In this document: piece by piece, positions 24,673 to 36,174 of the stretch
Position numbering within the stretch: position 1 is the first letter of the stretch
How the letters are laid out: each line of letters begins with the position of its first letter
NCBI GenBank assembly: GCA_004020315.1
Contig: SAQG01000015.1
Coordinates: forward strand, 96,511-146,424
Origin: Mesorhizobium sp.
GTDB taxonomy: Bacteria > Pseudomonadota > Alphaproteobacteria > Rhizobiales > Rhizobiaceae
Direction of reading: 5' to 3'
Length of the DNA stretch: 49,914 nt
Notes under the pieces: generated by a model
Told to the model about the DNA's origin: nothing
The model's database searches: none
What the model saw: only the letters and a program-made list of their open reading frames with translations
Made by a program: the position numbers and the translations under genes

Positions 24673-25386
24673 CTATTCGCCCATATATTCGCGCAGTGCC
24701 TCCGGCGAGTGGTTCTCGCCAATCGACATCGCCAGAATGCGCGAAATGTGCCGGCGCGGCAGGCCGGTTTCTGCCGCCCAGGCATTGATCTGGTTCTGGA
24801 TCTTGCCGAGATCCCTCTTCGAGGTTGGGCTTTCGGCGATGTCCAGGCCGGCATCGCGCAGCGCCGCCGCCATGTCGGCCGAGACAATGAAAGCGTCCCA
24901 CTCCAGCCACCTCAAAAAATACTGGCCGGTGTTGCCGCCGAGCCGGCTGCCATGCTTGCCGAGATAGGCCATCAGTCCGACCTGATCATCCGCCGGCCAA
25001 TCGGCGAGGAACTTGCCGAAGCCGCCATGCTCCTTCGACACCCTCTCGACGAAGGCCGCATTGTCGCGGACGGATTTGATCTTCTGCGGATTGCGCACGA
25101 TGCGCTTGTCGGCCGTCAGGTCGTGCCAGAAATCATCAGGCTGGAACAACAGCCGTTTCGGCTCGAAGCCGAGAAACGCTTCTTCAAAACCCGGCCATTT
25201 CTGCTCGATGACGCGCCACACAAAGCCGGCGGCAAAGACCCGCTCGGCCATAGTTGACAGGATCCGATCATCCGCAATCCTGGCCACCGCGGCATTGTCT
25301 GGCACAGGCCCCAGCAGCGACGCCAGCGCCGCTTCCCCGCCCTTGCGTTTGGCCGCGCGGGCGCGGATTTTCTGAAAATCCATCAT
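24673..25386 (-). CDS. DNA-3-methyladenine glycosylase I-like protein
   Basis: The 237-residue product carries the Tag-family helix-hairpin-helix core: VFAAGFVWRVIEQKWPGFEEAF, then IVRNPQKIKSVRDNAAFV, FGKFLADWPADD and FIVSADMAAALRDAGL. Tag removes 3-methyladenine from alkylated DNA. The protein contains no cysteine at all, so the zinc clip (two Cys, two His) that ties the ends of E. coli Tag cannot form. It is longer than the classical enzyme (about 190 residues) and belongs to a divergent branch whose activity I cannot confirm. It is leftward and ends just before the palindromic array upstream of nadE. Confidence 0.78.
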   Translation of the reverse strand: MMDFQKIRARAAKRKGGEAALASLLGPVPDNAAVARIADDRILSTMAERVFAAGFVWRVIEQKWPGFEEAFLGFEPKRLLFQPDDFWHDLTADKRIVRNPQKIKSVRDNAAFVERVSKEHGGFGKFLADWPADDQVGLMAYLGKHGSRLGGNTGQYFLRWLEWDAFIVSADMAAALRDAGLDIAESPTSKRDLGKIQNQINAWAAETGLPRRHISRILAMSIGENHSPEALREYMGE

Positions 25387-25476
25387 TGTTTCATCACCCT
25401 ATCGCGTCAATCTACCACTTCCCGTGCGAACCGGCAGCCTCTAGGTCTATCGCGGACGCTGACGACGGAGGCGACA

Positions 25477-26040
25477 ATGAACAAGACGATCGAAGATCTG
25501 GCAAAGCGCTGGCTGAAGCGAAGGCCAGGTGGCCTAGGCGCGCTTGAGAGCCAGGTGCTGCAAAGCACGCTGGAACGCACCACGATCTCGAAGGACACCA
25601 ACAAGGCCGTCGCTTTTCACCAGACGTTCGGCGACCGCCTCGCCGATACTATCGCCCGGATCGGCGGCTCCTGGTCCTTCATCCTGGCATTCATCGCCTT
25701 TCTGATCCTGTGGACGTCAGGCAATGCCTGGCTTTTGTCGCGTGACGCCTTTGATCCCTATCCCTTCATCTTCCTCAACCTCATCCTCTCCATGATCGCT
25801 GCGCTGCAGGCGCCGGTGATCATGATGGCGCAGAACCGCCAGGCCGAGCGCGACCGCATCGACGCCGCCCACGACTACGAAGTCAATCTCAAGGCGGAGA
25901 TCGAGATCATGGCGCTGCATGAGAAGTTGGATGAACTGCGCCACAGCCAGATCGTTGGCATGCGCGACGACATCGCGCAACTGGCCGAACAGGTGAAGCG
26001 GATCGACGAGATCCTGTCGAAGCAGCGGACGCGCTCATGA
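25477..26040 (+). CDS. DUF1003-domain membrane protein
   Basis: The 187-residue protein has a soluble N-terminus, then the DUF1003 core with two membrane segments (SWSFILAFIAFLILWTSGNAWLL and PYPFIFLNLILSMIAALQAPVIMMAQNRQ). A charged helical tail follows (RQAERDRIDAAHDYEVNLKAE), the usual layout of the family, which is of unknown function. It has a good start (GGAGG, 6 bases upstream). Its TGA overlaps the ATG of the DedA gene (ATGA), so the two are co-translated. Confidence 0.92.
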   Translation: MNKTIEDLAKRWLKRRPGGLGALESQVLQSTLERTTISKDTNKAVAFHQTFGDRLADTIARIGGSWSFILAFIAFLILWTSGNAWLLSRDAFDPYPFIFLNLILSMIAALQAPVIMMAQNRQAERDRIDAAHDYEVNLKAEIEIMALHEKLDELRHSQIVGMRDDIAQLAEQVKRIDEILSKQRTRS

Positions 26041-26624
26041 CGGATGCCATCCATAATCTCATCGAACAATACGGGCTGATTGCCGTCTTTCTGGGCTGTG
26101 TTGCCGAGGGCGAAAGTGCGGCGCTCCTAGGCGGTTTTTTTGCCCATCAGCATGTCCTCGTCCTGTGGCAGGCCTTTCTGGCGGCAGCGATCGGCGCCTT
26201 TGTCGGCGACACCTTTTTCTTTATCCTCGGACGAAGCTTCGCCGACCATCCGTTCGTGGTCAAACTGAAGGGCCGGCCGGGTTTCAGCCACGCCTATCGT
26301 CTTGTCTCCACCCATCCCGACATTTTCGTGCTGTCGAACCGCTTCATTTACGGCCTGCGCCTCCTCGGCGGCATCGCGGCCGGATTGTCCGACATTGCCG
26401 TGACGCGCTTTGTCATTCTCAACGTCGTTTCATCGATGGTCTGGGCCGGATTGTTCACCACCATCGGCTATGTGTTCGGGCTGGGCGCGGAGCGCATCGT
26501 CGGCCAGGCGTTGGTCCGTCACGAGCGATTGCTGATCGCCCTGGCGATTGGGTTGGGCGTGGCCGTCCTTGCCTGGTTCATCGCTCATACCATTGCCAAG
26601 AAGGAGCGTAGCAACGAGACGTGA
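26037..26624 (+). CDS. DedA-family (SNARE-associated/VTT) membrane protein
   Basis: This 195-residue integral membrane protein has the DedA signature: an N-terminal re-entrant segment (IEQYGLIAVFLGCVAEGESAALLGGFFAH), the Gly-Asp motif in AFVGDTFFFILGRSFADH, and SNRFIYGLRLLGGIAAGLSDI in the middle. Some members of this family flip undecaprenyl phosphate or phospholipids. Whether this one does is unknown. It shares an ATGA junction with the DUF1003 gene and ends 3 bp from the converging hemerythrin gene. Confidence 0.92.
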   Translation: MTDAIHNLIEQYGLIAVFLGCVAEGESAALLGGFFAHQHVLVLWQAFLAAAIGAFVGDTFFFILGRSFADHPFVVKLKGRPGFSHAYRLVSTHPDIFVLSNRFIYGLRLLGGIAAGLSDIAVTRFVILNVVSSMVWAGLFTTIGYVFGLGAERIVGQALVRHERLLIALAIGLGVAVLAWFIAHTIAKKERSNET

Positions 26625-26627
26625 GGG

Positions 26628-27215
26628 TCACTCGATGCCGAGCGCGCGGTCGCCACGATCGAGGATCAGCGGGATGATCAGGTCTTCCTCATCGGCAAGG
26701 TGCCGGGTCAGCATGGCGATCAGCCGGCTGTTCTCGTCGGCATAGGTATCGGCGGCAAAGCGCTGCTTGTCCTCGCTCTCCTGAAGCGTGCGGATGAAGG
26801 CGTTTGCGGCCTCGGCATTGCGCTCCAACCCTTCATGGATCGTGTGATGATCGGCATCGAGAATCTCAAAGCCGCGCTTCAACCGGGCCTCGGCCCTGGC
26901 GAAGACCGGGAAATAATGATTGTCCTCGACGTTATGGTGACCGTCGAGATGACCGAGAAAATGGTTGAGGCGCGGCGCGAACCAGCGCGCGAACTCCGGC
27001 GCCGCCAACCTGCCCTCGCGATAGTCGCCAATACCGTTGGTCAGCATGCCGCCGAGCTCGCGGAACATGTCGTGCCGCTGCAGCCACATAGTGGCCATGC
27101 CATGGATGTTGGTGTGGCCCTGCCAGACCTCGCGCGGGTATTTTTCGGCCAGCCAGCGCAAATCGTCCGGCAGGCCTGCGCGTTCAATCAGCAGGGAATC
27201 GGCGGCCTCGGTCAT
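26628..27215 (-). CDS. Hemerythrin-domain protein
   Basis: The 195-residue protein has a His/Glu four-helix pattern for a di-iron site: HTNIHGM, HFLGHLDGHHNVEDNHYFPVF, LDADHHTIHEGL and HLADEEDLIIPL. Such proteins bind oxygen, NO or iron. The specific role here is unknown, and it is not next to a regulator or nitrosative-stress gene. I choose ATG 27215, behind GAGGAGA, against a longer frame to 27392 that crosses an intergenic palindrome and the end of dgkA. Confidence 0.9.
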   Translation of the reverse strand: MTEAADSLLIERAGLPDDLRWLAEKYPREVWQGHTNIHGMATMWLQRHDMFRELGGMLTNGIGDYREGRLAAPEFARWFAPRLNHFLGHLDGHHNVEDNHYFPVFARAEARLKRGFEILDADHHTIHEGLERNAEAANAFIRTLQESEDKQRFAADTYADENSRLIAMLTRHLADEEDLIIPLILDRGDRALGIE

Positions 27216-27231
27216 GTCGGTCTCCTCAGGC

Positions 27232-27296
27232 CATGATCCCGAACCGAAGGTCCGCGCAAGCGAAAGCGCACCCGGTTTTCGGAATAGCTCATGGTC
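27232..27296. repeat. Intergenic palindromic repeat, CATGATCCCGAA type (second copy)
   Basis: Starts CATGATCCCGAA and ends TTTTCGGAATAGCTCATGGTC, so its ends are imperfect inverted copies. The centre contains a small GCGCAAGCGAAAGCGC hairpin. It shares its left end with the element at 3549-3631 and has the general form of the common Mesorhizobium intergenic palindrome. Confidence 0.6.
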
Positions 27297-27336
27297 GCGA
27301 TCAGGCCGTAGTGACCGGCATGTAGGGATTTGATGG

Positions 27337-27696
27337 CTAGATCGGTAGCCCCAAGATTCGCTCGATGATGGCGATGCCCCACACGCCGGCAACGATCACC
27401 ACCGAAATCAGCACCGCCAGCGAACCGCAGTCCTTGGCGAGCTGGATATCGACGTTGAACTCCCGGCTGAACGCATCGCATGCGGCCTCGATGCCGGTGT
27501 TCAGCACTTCGACCAAGATCAGAAGCAGCACCGCGCCGATCAGCAGTGCATAGCCGCGCCACGACACCGAAATAAACCAGCCGAGCGGCAGAGCCAGCAC
27601 AAGCAGCATCAGCTCCTGCTGGAAGGCTTTCTCGCTGGAAGCCAATTTGCGAAATGCCCGCACTGAGTTGAAGAAAGCATCGATCAGCCGCTGCAT
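27337..27696 (-). CDS. dgkA: Diacylglycerol kinase (DgkA)
   Basis: The 119-residue protein is a small integral membrane kinase with three transmembrane helices. The conserved active-site region EVLNTGIEAACDAFS, then AKDCGSLAVLISV, is present, as is the N-terminal amphipathic part AFRKLASSEKAFQQEL. It recycles diacylglycerol to phosphatidic acid, for example after transfer of phospholipid head groups to periplasmic glucans. I place the start at ATG 27696, with AAAAGG upstream, since the longer frame begins at TTG 27747. It is transcribed leftward with no close partner. Confidence 0.93.
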   Translation of the reverse strand: MQRLIDAFFNSVRAFRKLASSEKAFQQELMLLVLALPLGWFISVSWRGYALLIGAVLLLILVEVLNTGIEAACDAFSREFNVDIQLAKDCGSLAVLISVVIVAGVWGIAIIERILGLPI

Positions 27697-27790
27697 GCCA
27701 AACCTTTTCCGAATCACCGGCAGGGGATAGCGCAATGGCCGGATCAAGGGAATAAGGCGACCTCTGCAAAATCATTCGTCGGCGACCTTG

Positions 27791-28210
27791 TCACTCATCC
27801 GCGACCTTGATCGACGGCGTCGACTTCTCGAACTGCGGCAGCCCATCGTCGATCGTGTAGTAGTCGCCCTTGTCGCCGACGAAGATGTGACATTGACCCT
27901 GAAGTCCCGTCGGCTCGTCGAATAGTCCCGCCAGAACCGACACATATTCATCATCCTGCGGCTTCCAGAACAGCAGCGAGCCGCATGCCTTGCAAAAGCC
28001 GCGCTTTGCAAACGAAGACGCTTCGTACCAGGTGATGCTCTCGGCACCTGATATTGTGATGTCCCCTTCGGGGACATTGGTTGCAGCGTAGAAGTGACCA
28101 CTCTGCTTGCGGCACTGCGAGCAGTGACAATATATCACGCCGCGCAACGGTCCCCTCGTCTTGAACCGCACAGCCCCGCACAGGCATGATCCGGTATGAG
28201 CGTCGTCCAT
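27791..28210 (-). CDS. GFA-family (glutathione-dependent formaldehyde-activating-like) zinc protein
   Basis: The 139-residue protein has the GFA fold motifs: CLCGAVRF, CHCSQCRKQSG and FCKACGSLLF, whose cysteines bind two zincs. Most members are not the original formaldehyde enzyme and their reaction is unknown. The start is ATG 28210, with GGGAGG 5 bases upstream. Another in-frame ATG lies at 28243. There is no obvious operon partner. Confidence 0.9.
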   Translation of the reverse strand: MDDAHTGSCLCGAVRFKTRGPLRGVIYCHCSQCRKQSGHFYAATNVPEGDITISGAESITWYEASSFAKRGFCKACGSLLFWKPQDDEYVSVLAGLFDEPTGLQGQCHIFVGDKGDYYTIDDGLPQFEKSTPSIKVADE

Positions 28211-28261
28211 CTCGCCTCCCATCGCAGTCGCCATCCTCGGCATTGCGGCAGGATTCCAGTT

Positions 28262-28429
28262 TTATCGCCGCCGCGCACGAGCAAATGCGACACAAAGCGG
28301 GCGTGTTCGAACTGCAGCTATGAAAACCGACCGCGACGCGAAAGCGCCAGTGTGGCGCGGCCAAAACGATGTCGGGCCGTGACTCAACCGACGGGTGTGT
28401 AGCGCAGCAGCGTAGACGATCCTGGCCAT
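28262..28429 (-). CDS. Possible small protein, 55 residues
   Basis: An ATG at 28429 is preceded by GGAGG with a 5-base spacer, one of the best ribosome binding sites in the window. The frame runs 55 codons to TAA. The predicted peptide starts MARIVYAAALHTRRLS and is Arg/Ala-rich and very basic, with two hydrophobic stretches. I recognise no family. It could also be the remnant start of a longer gene that has lost its 3' part. Composition alone does not prove coding. Confidence 0.3.
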   Translation of the reverse strand: MARIVYAAALHTRRLSHGPTSFWPRHTGAFASRSVFIAAVRTRPLCVAFARARRR

Positions 28430-28553
28430 CAGTGCCTCCGTTCTGTTCCCCGCACAAGACTTGAACCGATTGCATTTCGCAATCAGTCTATCGCAAGCCG
28501 GGTGGAATTCAATGTGCAACTTGGCGGGACCAGCACGATGAAGCGCTGGGTGA

Positions 28554-28589
28554 ATCAAGAAGCGCCGGATTTCTCCGGCGCTTCTTGAT
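28554..28589 (-). terminator. Terminator hairpin after DAHP synthase gene
   Basis: A perfect 16-bp stem (core AGAAGCGCCGGA with TCCGGCGCTTCT) closes a 4-base loop and begins about 25 bp after the stop of the leftward synthase gene. It is very stable; the T-run after it is short. Confidence 0.8.
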
Positions 28590-28614
28590 CGTGAATTCCG
28601 ATGGCGACTGAAAA

Positions 28615-29988
28615 TCAGCCGTTCACGGCCTGCTTGTGCTGGACCGGGTGGCTCTTCTTGAGCAGGTCCGACACCAGGAACGCCAGCTCGATCGCCTGGT
28701 CGGCGTTGAGGCGCGGGTCGCAATGTGTGTGGTAGCGATCCTGCAGCTCCTCGGCAGTGATGGCGCGGGCGCCACCGGTGCATTCGGTGACGTTCTTGCC
28801 GGTCATCTCGATATGGATGCCGCCCGGATGCGTGCCTTCGGCGCGATGCACCTCGAAGAAGGTCTGCACTTCCTTCAGGATGCGGTCGAACGGCCGCGTC
28901 TTGTAGCCGGCGGCCTCGATGGTGTTTCCATGCATCGGATCCGACGACCACACCACGCTGCGGCCTTCCTTCTGCACTGCGCGCACCAGCTTCGGCAGAT
29001 GCTCGGCGACCTTGTCGGAACCGAAGCGCGCAATCAGCGTCAGCCGACCGGGCTCGTTTTCCGGATTGAGCAGGTCGATGAGCTGCAGCAAGCCGTCCGG
29101 TGTCAACGACGGGCCGCATTTCAGGCCCAGTGGGTTCTTGATGCCACGGCAGTATTCGACATGGGCATGGTCGGGCTGGCGGGTGCGATCGCCGATCCAG
29201 ATCATGTGGCCGGAGGTTGCATACCAGTCACCTGAGGTCGAATCGACGCGGGTCAGCGCCTCCTCGTAACCGAGCAGCAGCGCCTCGTGGCTGGTGTAGA
29301 AGTCGGTCTCGCGCAGCGCGTAATTGGTCTCCGAGGTGATACCGACGGCCTTCATGAAGTCCATCGTCTCGGTGATGCGGTTGGCGAGCGACTCGTATTT
29401 CTCGCCTTGCGGGCTGTCCGAAACGAAGCCGAGCATCCATTGATGCACGTTCTCCAGACTGGCGTAGCCGCCCTGGGCGAAGGCACGCAAAAGATTGAGC
29501 GTCGCCGCCGACTGGCGGTATGCCATTTCCTGGCGTGCGGGATCGGGAATGCGCGACTTGGCGTCGAACTCGATGCCGTTGATGATGTCGCCGCGATAGC
29601 TGGGCAGCGTCACGCCACCCTTGGTCTCGTTGTCGGACGAGCGCGGCTTGGCGAACTGGCCGGCGACACGGCCGACCTTCACCACCGGCTGCGCGCCGGC
29701 GAAGGTCAACACCACGGACATCTGCAGGAAGACGCGGAAGAAGTCGCGGATGTTGTCCGCGCCATGCTCGGCGAAACTCTCGGCGCAATCACCGCCCTGC
29801 AGAAGGAACGCATCACCGGCAGCGACGGTCGCAAGCTGCTTCTTCAGCTTGCGTGCCTCACCTGCAAAAACCAGCGGCGGAAAGGTGGCAAGCTGGGCTT
29901 CCGTGTTTTTCAGCGCGGCAAGATCCGGATAGGCAGGAACCTGCTGGATCGGCTTTGCTCTCCACGAATTCGGCGACCATTTCGTCAT
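28615..29988 (-). CDS. Class II 3-deoxy-7-phosphoheptulonate (DAHP) synthase
   Basis: The 457-residue enzyme condenses phosphoenolpyruvate and erythrose 4-phosphate, the first step of the shikimate pathway. Class II (plant/Mycobacterium-type) motifs are clear: VFAGEARKL, LLQGGDCAESFAEH, KVGRVAGQFAKPRS, YKTRPFDRILKEVQ and the metal-site HPGGIHIEMTGKNVTECTGG. The start is ATG 29988; an in-frame TTG lies at 30000. It stands alone, ends in a strong terminator hairpin and is presumably feedback-controlled, though no regulatory site is visible. Confidence 0.95.
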   Translation of the reverse strand: MTKWSPNSWRAKPIQQVPAYPDLAALKNTEAQLATFPPLVFAGEARKLKKQLATVAAGDAFLLQGGDCAESFAEHGADNIRDFFRVFLQMSVVLTFAGAQPVVKVGRVAGQFAKPRSSDNETKGGVTLPSYRGDIINGIEFDAKSRIPDPARQEMAYRQSAATLNLLRAFAQGGYASLENVHQWMLGFVSDSPQGEKYESLANRITETMDFMKAVGITSETNYALRETDFYTSHEALLLGYEEALTRVDSTSGDWYATSGHMIWIGDRTRQPDHAHVEYCRGIKNPLGLKCGPSLTPDGLLQLIDLLNPENEPGRLTLIARFGSDKVAEHLPKLVRAVQKEGRSVVWSSDPMHGNTIEAAGYKTRPFDRILKEVQTFFEVHRAEGTHPGGIHIEMTGKNVTECTGGARAITAEELQDRYHTHCDPRLNADQAIELAFLVSDLLKKSHPVQHKQAVNG

Positions 29989-30171
29989 CGTTGCACCCAA
30001 CGTTCTTTCCAGCGGGTGCTATCGCCCGCCATTTCGGCCCCAACATGGGGATCGCGGCTCCATACACGAAGCCGATTTCCTATTCTAGACCGGATTTGGA
30101 CGTGTGGCGAATGGCCGTGATGTGCCAGAACTGCCGGCGTTGTCGTTGGCCAAAGCACTCGCAACGCCTTG

Positions 30172-33669
<3,498 letters not shown>

Positions 33670-33685
33670 ATGGGATACACGTCGT

Positions 33686-33973
33686 TCAGAATGTCATCGC
33701 CTGGCGCGACACCAGGATCTTTTGCAGGACGGCACAGTCGATGTTTGCGGGAACCGGGCGCTCGCCAGTGATCAAGGGCAGGAAATCGGTGTCGGGAATG
33801 TCGAGGAGCCTCTCATATTGGTCGAGTTCGTCGCCGGTCAAGGCGCCGATCTCGGCATCTGCGAAACTGCCGAGAATGAGGTCCATTTCGCGCATGCCGC
33901 GATGCCAGGATCGAAACAGAAGTTTGCGGCGGCGGGCGTCGAGCCCCTCGCTTGATCGTCTCGTTCCCGTCAT
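33686..33973 (-). CDS. sdhE: FAD assembly factor SdhE (succinate dehydrogenase assembly factor 2)
   Basis: The 95-residue protein carries the SdhE signature RGMREMDLILGSFAD, with the RGxxE motif used to flavinylate succinate dehydrogenase. ELDQYERLLDIPDTDFLPLITG follows, as is usual for the family. I choose ATG 33973 (MTGTRRSSEG), which gives the normal length, over a frame reaching 34054. It is divergent from recG with 92 bp between them and is followed closely by mfd. Confidence 0.93.
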   Translation of the reverse strand: MTGTRRSSEGLDARRRKLLFRSWHRGMREMDLILGSFADAEIGALTGDELDQYERLLDIPDTDFLPLITGERPVPANIDCAVLQKILVSRQAMTF

Positions 33974-34065
33974 TGTCCAGCATCCTTGCCTGAAGCGGCG
34001 CATATAGCGTGGATAGAGGGCGGTGTCAGCCTTGCGCTGCGGCTGTCTCGACATAAGCTGACATC

Positions 34066-36174
34066 ATGCGCCCTTCCCTCCTCGATCCGCTGTTTGTCCC
34101 GATCACCTCGCTTGCCGGCGTCGGGCCGAAGGTTGGCGCATTGATCGAGAAAATCGTGCCGGCCGATCTGGGCGACCGCGCGGCGCGCGCCGGCGATCTT
34201 CTGTTCGTGCTGCCCCACACGGTGATCGACCGCCGCAACCGGCCGGGTATCGCCGGTTCAGCCGAAGGCGCGATCGTCACCCTCGAAGTGCGCATCGACC
34301 GCCACCAGCCGCCGCCGCGCGGCAACAGATCGGTGCCGTACCGGGTCTACGCCCATGACGACACCGGCGAGATCGCGCTGACCTTCTTCCATGCGCATGC
34401 CGCCTATCTTGAAAAGGCGATGCCCGAGGGCGAGCAAGTCGTGGTCTCCGGGCGCATGGAATGGTTCAACGGCCGCCCGACCATGGTCCACCCAGACCAC
34501 ATCGCGCTGGCCAGTGAGGCGGAAAACCTGCCCCTGGTCGAGCCGGTGTATCCGCTCACCGCCGGGCTCTCGGGGAAAGTGCTGCGCCGGGCAATCGGCC
34601 AGGCGCTCGCTCGCTTGCCGGTGCTGCCGGAGTGGCAGGATGGCGAGTTTCTGCGCCGCCGTACCTTTCCTGCCTTCGGTGAGGCGCTTGCCCGCATCCA
34701 CAATCCCGCCGACCCGATCGACGTCTCGGTCGACGGCGCAGCCTGGCGGCGTCTCGCCTATGACGAGTTTCTGGCAGGCCAGGTGTCGCTGGCGCTGGTG
34801 CGCGCAAAAGTCCGCCGCTTGTCCGGACGACCATTGGTCGGCGACGGCCGCATCGTCGAAAAGCTGCGCGCCGCCCTTCCCTATTCGCTGACCACCTCGC
34901 AGGAAATGGCGCTTGCCGAAATCAACGCCGATCTCGGTGACCCCGAACGCATGCTGCGCCTGCTGCAGGGCGATGTCGGCTCCGGCAAGACGGTTGTCGC
35001 GCTGCTCGCCATGGCGCGCGCCGTCGAGGCCGGCGGCCAGGCGGCGTTGATGGCGCCGACCGAAATCCTGGCGCGCCAGCATCTTGCGACGATTGCGCCT
35101 TTGGCGGAACAAGCAGGCCTGCGCGTCGCCATCCTCACCGGTCGCGAAAAGGGCCGCGAGCGCACTGACACGCTGGCCGGTCTGGCCAATGGCTGGATCG
35201 ACATCGTTGTCGGCACCCACGCGCTGTTCCAGGAAACGGTGACGTTCCACGACCTCGTCCTTGCCGTCATCGACGAGCAGCACCGTTTTGGCGTCCACCA
35301 GCGGCTTGCCATCACCGCCAAGGGCGACGCGCCTGACATGCTGGTGATGACGGCGACGCCGATCCCGCGCACGCTGGTGCTGACCGCTTTCGGCGACATG
35401 GACGTGTCGAAACTGACGGAAAAACCAGCCGGTCGCCAGCCGATCCGTACCGTCACCCTGCCGCTCGAGCGGCTCGACGAACTGGTCGGCCGCATGCGCG
35501 ATGCCGTCGCCGACGGCCAGAAGATCTACTGGATCTGTCCGCTGGTCGAGGAATCCGAGGAGATCAAGCTGATGTCGGCGGAGGACCGGTTTGCCTCGCT
35601 GTATCAGCTGTTCGGCGACCGGATCGGCCTGGTGCACGGCCGTATGAAGGGCGCCGACAAGGACGAGGCGATGCGCGCCTTCAAGGCCGGCGAGACACGC
35701 ATCCTGATCGCCACCACGGTCATCGAGGTCGGAGTCGATGTGCCGGACGCGACGATCATGGTCATCGAGCATGCCGAGCGCTTTGGCCTCGCCCAGCTGC
35801 ACCAGTTGCGCGGCCGGGTCGGGCGCGGCGAAAAACCGTCCTCCTGCGTGCTGCTCTACAAGGACCCGCTCGGCGAGACGGCAACGCGCCGGCTGTCGGT
35901 GATGCGCGAGACCGAGGACGGGTTCCGCATCGCCGAGGAGGATCTGAAACTCCGTGGCGAAGGCGAGCTGCTGGGCACCCGCCAGTCCGGCACGCCGGGC
36001 TTCCAGGTGGCACGCATCGAGGCGCATGCCGACCTGCTCGAAGCCGCCCGCGACGACGCGCGGCTGATCCTGTCGCGCGATCCCGAGCTGCAATCCGAAC
36101 GCGGCGCCGCCCTTCGCATGCTGCTTTATTTGTTCGGCCGCGACGAGGCCGTGCGGCTCTTGCGCGCCGGCTGA
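34066..36174 (+). CDS. recG: ATP-dependent DNA helicase RecG
   Basis: The 702-residue protein regresses replication forks and branch-migrates Holliday junctions. The N-terminal wedge domain includes the OB fold (YRVYAHDDTGEIALTFFHAHA). The helicase has P-loop LQGDVGSGKTVVA (about 301), DEQHRFG (about 401), TATPIPRTL, ATTVIEVGVDVPDA and QLRGRVGRGEK. The TRG-type end DLKLRGEGELLGTRQSG is present. The start MRPSLLDPLF is the family start. The last 49 bp overlap the 3' end of the converging DUF502 gene. Confidence 0.96.
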   Translation: MRPSLLDPLFVPITSLAGVGPKVGALIEKIVPADLGDRAARAGDLLFVLPHTVIDRRNRPGIAGSAEGAIVTLEVRIDRHQPPPRGNRSVPYRVYAHDDTGEIALTFFHAHAAYLEKAMPEGEQVVVSGRMEWFNGRPTMVHPDHIALASEAENLPLVEPVYPLTAGLSGKVLRRAIGQALARLPVLPEWQDGEFLRRRTFPAFGEALARIHNPADPIDVSVDGAAWRRLAYDEFLAGQVSLALVRAKVRRLSGRPLVGDGRIVEKLRAALPYSLTTSQEMALAEINADLGDPERMLRLLQGDVGSGKTVVALLAMARAVEAGGQAALMAPTEILARQHLATIAPLAEQAGLRVAILTGREKGRERTDTLAGLANGWIDIVVGTHALFQETVTFHDLVLAVIDEQHRFGVHQRLAITAKGDAPDMLVMTATPIPRTLVLTAFGDMDVSKLTEKPAGRQPIRTVTLPLERLDELVGRMRDAVADGQKIYWICPLVEESEEIKLMSAEDRFASLYQLFGDRIGLVHGRMKGADKDEAMRAFKAGETRILIATTVIEVGVDVPDATIMVIEHAERFGLAQLHQLRGRVGRGEKPSSCVLLYKDPLGETATRRLSVMRETEDGFRIAEEDLKLRGEGELLGTRQSGTPGFQVARIEAHADLLEAARDDARLILSRDPELQSERGAALRMLLYLFGRDEAVRLLRAG

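Larger units (their letters stand above)
28211..28614. other. 404-bp intergenic region between GFA and DAHP synthase genes
   Basis: Apart from one small leftward open frame with a strong ribosome binding site (28262-28429) and the terminator of the DAHP synthase gene (28554-28589), I see nothing recognisable. The promoter of the GFA gene should be in the part near 28211. Confidence 0.6.

Noticed and set aside
24545..24967. Rightward small Cys/Asp-rich protein translated from the tandem array
   Set aside because: The frame exists because the repeat lacks stops; it then runs antisense through the Tag-like gene and has no good ribosome binding site.
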